Positions 5,579-7,424 of a stretch of 7,424 bases of DNA are shown here, piece by piece. The stretch comes from Thermococci archaeon. Its GTDB lineage: Archaea; Methanobacteriota_B; Thermococci; Thermococcales; Thermococcaceae. The position numbers were made by a program, and so were the translations under genes. The notes under the pieces are model-generated. The model did no database searches. It was not told where the DNA came from and saw only the letters and a list, made by a program, of their open reading frames with translations. The stretch covers positions 1-7,424 of the forward strand of contig QMUB01000052.1 of assembly GCA_003663695.1 (NCBI GenBank), read 5' to 3'. Within the stretch, counting starts at the first letter, position 1; every line of letters begins with the position of its first letter.

Positions 5579-7413
5579 ACATCCATACACTCCCCGCAGT
5601 GGGTGCAAAGTGAATAATTCACCACTATCTTTCTATTCTTGGGGTTTATGCTTAAAGCATTTTCTGGACATTTGCCCACGCAGACCCCGCAGCCCACGCA
5701 CTCATACGCTCTCTTTAAGAGGTAGTAAGCCTGAAGTGCATCCTCTCTCCTCGGGGCGGTTGCTCCATCTTCCGAAAAGACTACGGTGCCTGCCTTTATA
5801 TAACCTTCACCTTCCTCGACCTCTCCGAGTATAGGAGCAACTTCCTTGATCCTCCTCAGGTTAACCCGGGTATTGAAGCTTATCTTATCTCCCTCAATTC
5901 TATATTGCAATGGCTCCCAAACCCTCTTTTCGGGGATTTCAACTTCTAATTCTAAATCCCTTGCCAGCTCTCTCTGCCCCCGTGGAATTCTCTTCCATCT
6001 CCAGAAACCGTGAGTAATCCATTCCTCGGGAAGCCTGAAGCGCTTTCTCCATCTCTCAAGCTCTCTTTCCCATCTAGACCATAACTCGGGTTTCTCCTCC
6101 TTTAGGATTTGAAGCTCCGCAAGGGATGAGCTGGGGCACATGAAGCATCCTATCCTATCCAAACGGTGCTCATAGAGTGGATTGTATTTGAGATTGCGGG
6201 AGAAGATATATAACCACACATCCAATGCATTCCAGTGGAATATTGGGGATGCACCAACCTCGTTTGGCACCCATGGATTCCTCCACACCCTCGGCTGCCT
6301 CGCCCTTTGAATGCTTTCATACTTCCTCTGCCCCACGAACATTAAAACCCCATCCGGATAATGCTCCTTTATGCTCAATGTTATTGGGCCGAGCTTCGTA
6401 ACCTTGCAGCACCATCTATAATCCCTCCCCGGAGGGGAGAACACGTTTACTGCCCTCCAGAAGGCATCTCCCGCATCGGCCTTGATGAACTCAATTCCCC
6501 GGGCTTCAAGCTCCTCCCTTATCTCCTCCACGTATTCGAGGGTTTCCGGAAATTCTATTCCCGTGTTGTTGAAGAAGATGCTGAACTTCTCAAGCTCCTC
6601 CATGACGAGTCCAAGAACTGCCAAACTATCCTTACCTCCCGAGAAAGCCACGGCGGGGGGTTTGTTCGTGTTCTCAACGGTCTTCCTTATGAAGCGCCTC
6701 GCCTCTTTAACCCTAACTTCAAGCGCACTTCTATTTGCCCTCAAAACGTCATCAATAGTTGCTTTTTTCCCCTCATGGTAGCTAACATGCTTCTGATGCC
6801 TAGTTTTTATCCCCGTCCTCCTCTCTTTGGGGTTTGTCAAATCTTTGTAATCCTTCTTTGCTATACCCGTCGCGATAACCTCGCCATCTTCGGCAACAAC
6901 TATAACATCATCCCCGATTTTAATGCTCTCATCAGCCTCTATGACCCCAACGGGGAGAACATTTGCACCCTTCTTAATAGGCTCTTTTGCACCCTGATCA
7001 ACAATCACCCACTTCTTCATTTCCCTTCCAAAGTGCTTCCAGAGTGCCATGGCACCTTCCACTTTAAGCCCTGGTTTCCATTTAAGCTCTCTCGGTTCAA
7101 AACGGAGCCATCCAAAGATGTAACCATCCAGAACAATCTCGTAAACATCATCCTCTCCCGGAGTCTTATTCATCAAAACAACTCTATCGTCTATTATCTC
7201 ACTTAAATCAATACCATAGTGCTCTCCAAACTCGCGCTTGATAAATTCTACATCTTCCTTGAATGCAAATCTCACATCAGCTGGTGGCGTTAAATTCAAC
7301 CTGAAAACCGTTTCTTTCCCGTGAATATCACATTTCTCGCTTATGAGAGGAACATTACACTCTTCACACCAGTAGATATGAGCTCTACCCAGGAATACAG
7401 GACCCTTTTTCAT
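5530..7413 (-). CDS. Zn-ribbon/PUA/PP-loop (PAPS reductase-like)/dicluster ferredoxin fusion protein
   Basis: A 627-residue cytosolic protein annotated in archaea as phosphoadenosine phosphosulfate reductase family; its true reaction is unknown to me. Domains in order: a Zn-ribbon (C16, C19, C28, H31); a linker region; a PUA domain (about 133-192, with GANVLPVGVIEADESIKIGD), normally RNA-binding; a PP-loop ATPase domain of the PAPS reductase fold with AFSGGKDSLA (P-loop 258-263); then WCCK (C335, C336) and GCFMC (C423, C426), the CC...CxxC arrangement that holds a [4Fe-4S] cluster in APS reductases; and a C-terminal bacterial-type ferredoxin with two CxxCxxCxxxC sets (C572/575/578/582 and C603/606/609/613). 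The ECGLH active-site tail of true PAPS reductases is absent. The combination points to ATP-activated sulfur or redox chemistry, perhaps on RNA. ATG at 7413 is preceded by AGGTGA at 5 nt; an in-frame GTG at 7422 lies in that site. It is the first gene of the leftward cluster within the window; its promoter lies outside. Confidence 0.88.
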   Translation of the reverse strand: MKKGPVFLGRAHIYWCEECNVPLISEKCDIHGKETVFRLNLTPPADVRFAFKEDVEFIKREFGEHYGIDLSEIIDDRVVLMNKTPGEDDVYEIVLDGYIFGWLRFEPRELKWKPGLKVEGAMALWKHFGREMKKWVIVDQGAKEPIKKGANVLPVGVIEADESIKIGDDVIVVAEDGEVIATGIAKKDYKDLTNPKERRTGIKTRHQKHVSYHEGKKATIDDVLRANRSALEVRVKEARRFIRKTVENTNKPPAVAFSGGKDSLAVLGLVMEELEKFSIFFNNTGIEFPETLEYVEEIREELEARGIEFIKADAGDAFWRAVNVFSPPGRDYRWCCKVTKLGPITLSIKEHYPDGVLMFVGQRKYESIQRARQPRVWRNPWVPNEVGASPIFHWNALDVWLYIFSRNLKYNPLYEHRLDRIGCFMCPSSSLAELQILKEEKPELWSRWERELERWRKRFRLPEEWITHGFWRWKRIPRGQRELARDLELEVEIPEKRVWEPLQYRIEGDKISFNTRVNLRRIKEVAPILGEVEEGEGYIKAGTVVFSEDGATAPRREDALQAYYLLKRAYECVGCGVCVGKCPENALSINPKNRKIVVNYSLCTHCGECMDVCPLLKIKNPEEGSQL

Positions 7414-7424
7414 CTCATTCACCT

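Noticed and set aside
6361..7206. Long plus-strand open frame of 281 codons opposite the PP-loop gene
   Set aside because: It lies wholly antisense to a gene with clear Zn-ribbon, PUA and PP-loop motifs. It shows no recognisable domain, and its length is explained by the codon bias of the real gene.
5530..7413. True PAPS/APS reductase of assimilatory sulfate reduction
   Set aside because: The PP-loop and CC...CxxC are present, but the ECGLH catalytic tail is missing, PUA and ferredoxin domains are added, and no sulfate-assimilation partner gene is in the window.

Overview
The window looks like a piece of a Thermococcales genome (Thermococcus, Pyrococcus or Palaeococcus type). The reasons are tightly packed genes with strong GGTGA/GAGG ribosome binding sites 4-7 nt before the start, AT-rich TATA/BRE boxes about 25 nt before the expected transcript starts, a class III (archaeal) pilin signal peptide, and archaeal protein families such as the HVO_0476 zinc finger, a Pyrococcus-like PIMT and a PUA/PP-loop/ferredoxin fusion. 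The genus is an inference from the sequence alone.

Left part (1-2633). A secreted or membrane-anchored beta-propeller-like protein is encoded leftward from 1163 and runs off the window. Its frame is broken by one in-frame TAG at 333-335, with 110 further open codons that read as the same kind of protein. Facing away from it is a two-gene rightward unit: a 54-residue class III pilin-like protein (TTG start at 1322), then an A24-family prepilin peptidase (1497-2633) whose ribosome site overlaps the pilin stop codon. The peptidase is a natural candidate to process the pilin. The divergent gap holds TATA-like boxes on both strands and a perfect 7+7 palindrome on the expected transcript start of the pilin unit.

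Right part (2679-7413). Five leftward genes are closely spaced or overlapping and probably form an operon: a 627-residue Zn-ribbon/PUA/PP-loop/2x[4Fe-4S] protein annotated in databases as PAPS reductase family, a membrane-anchored winged-helix protein with an extracellular domain, an HVO_0476-type zinc-finger protein, protein-L-isoaspartate O-methyltransferase (pcm), and a HAD phosphatase of the phosphoserine phosphatase type. A possible internal promoter precedes the zinc-finger gene. The last three may be a protein-repair and housekeeping group, and the first is more likely an RNA-directed sulfur or redox enzyme than a sulfate-assimilation enzyme.

The two halves converge at 2634-2678. There, about 30 bp from the 3' end of the HAD gene recurs as a direct repeat over the stop codon of the peptidase gene. 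I saw no tRNA, rRNA, CRISPR array, insertion sequence or attachment site. The most unusual items are the amber-interrupted gene, the operator-like palindrome, the 3'-end repeat and the domain architecture of the PP-loop protein.
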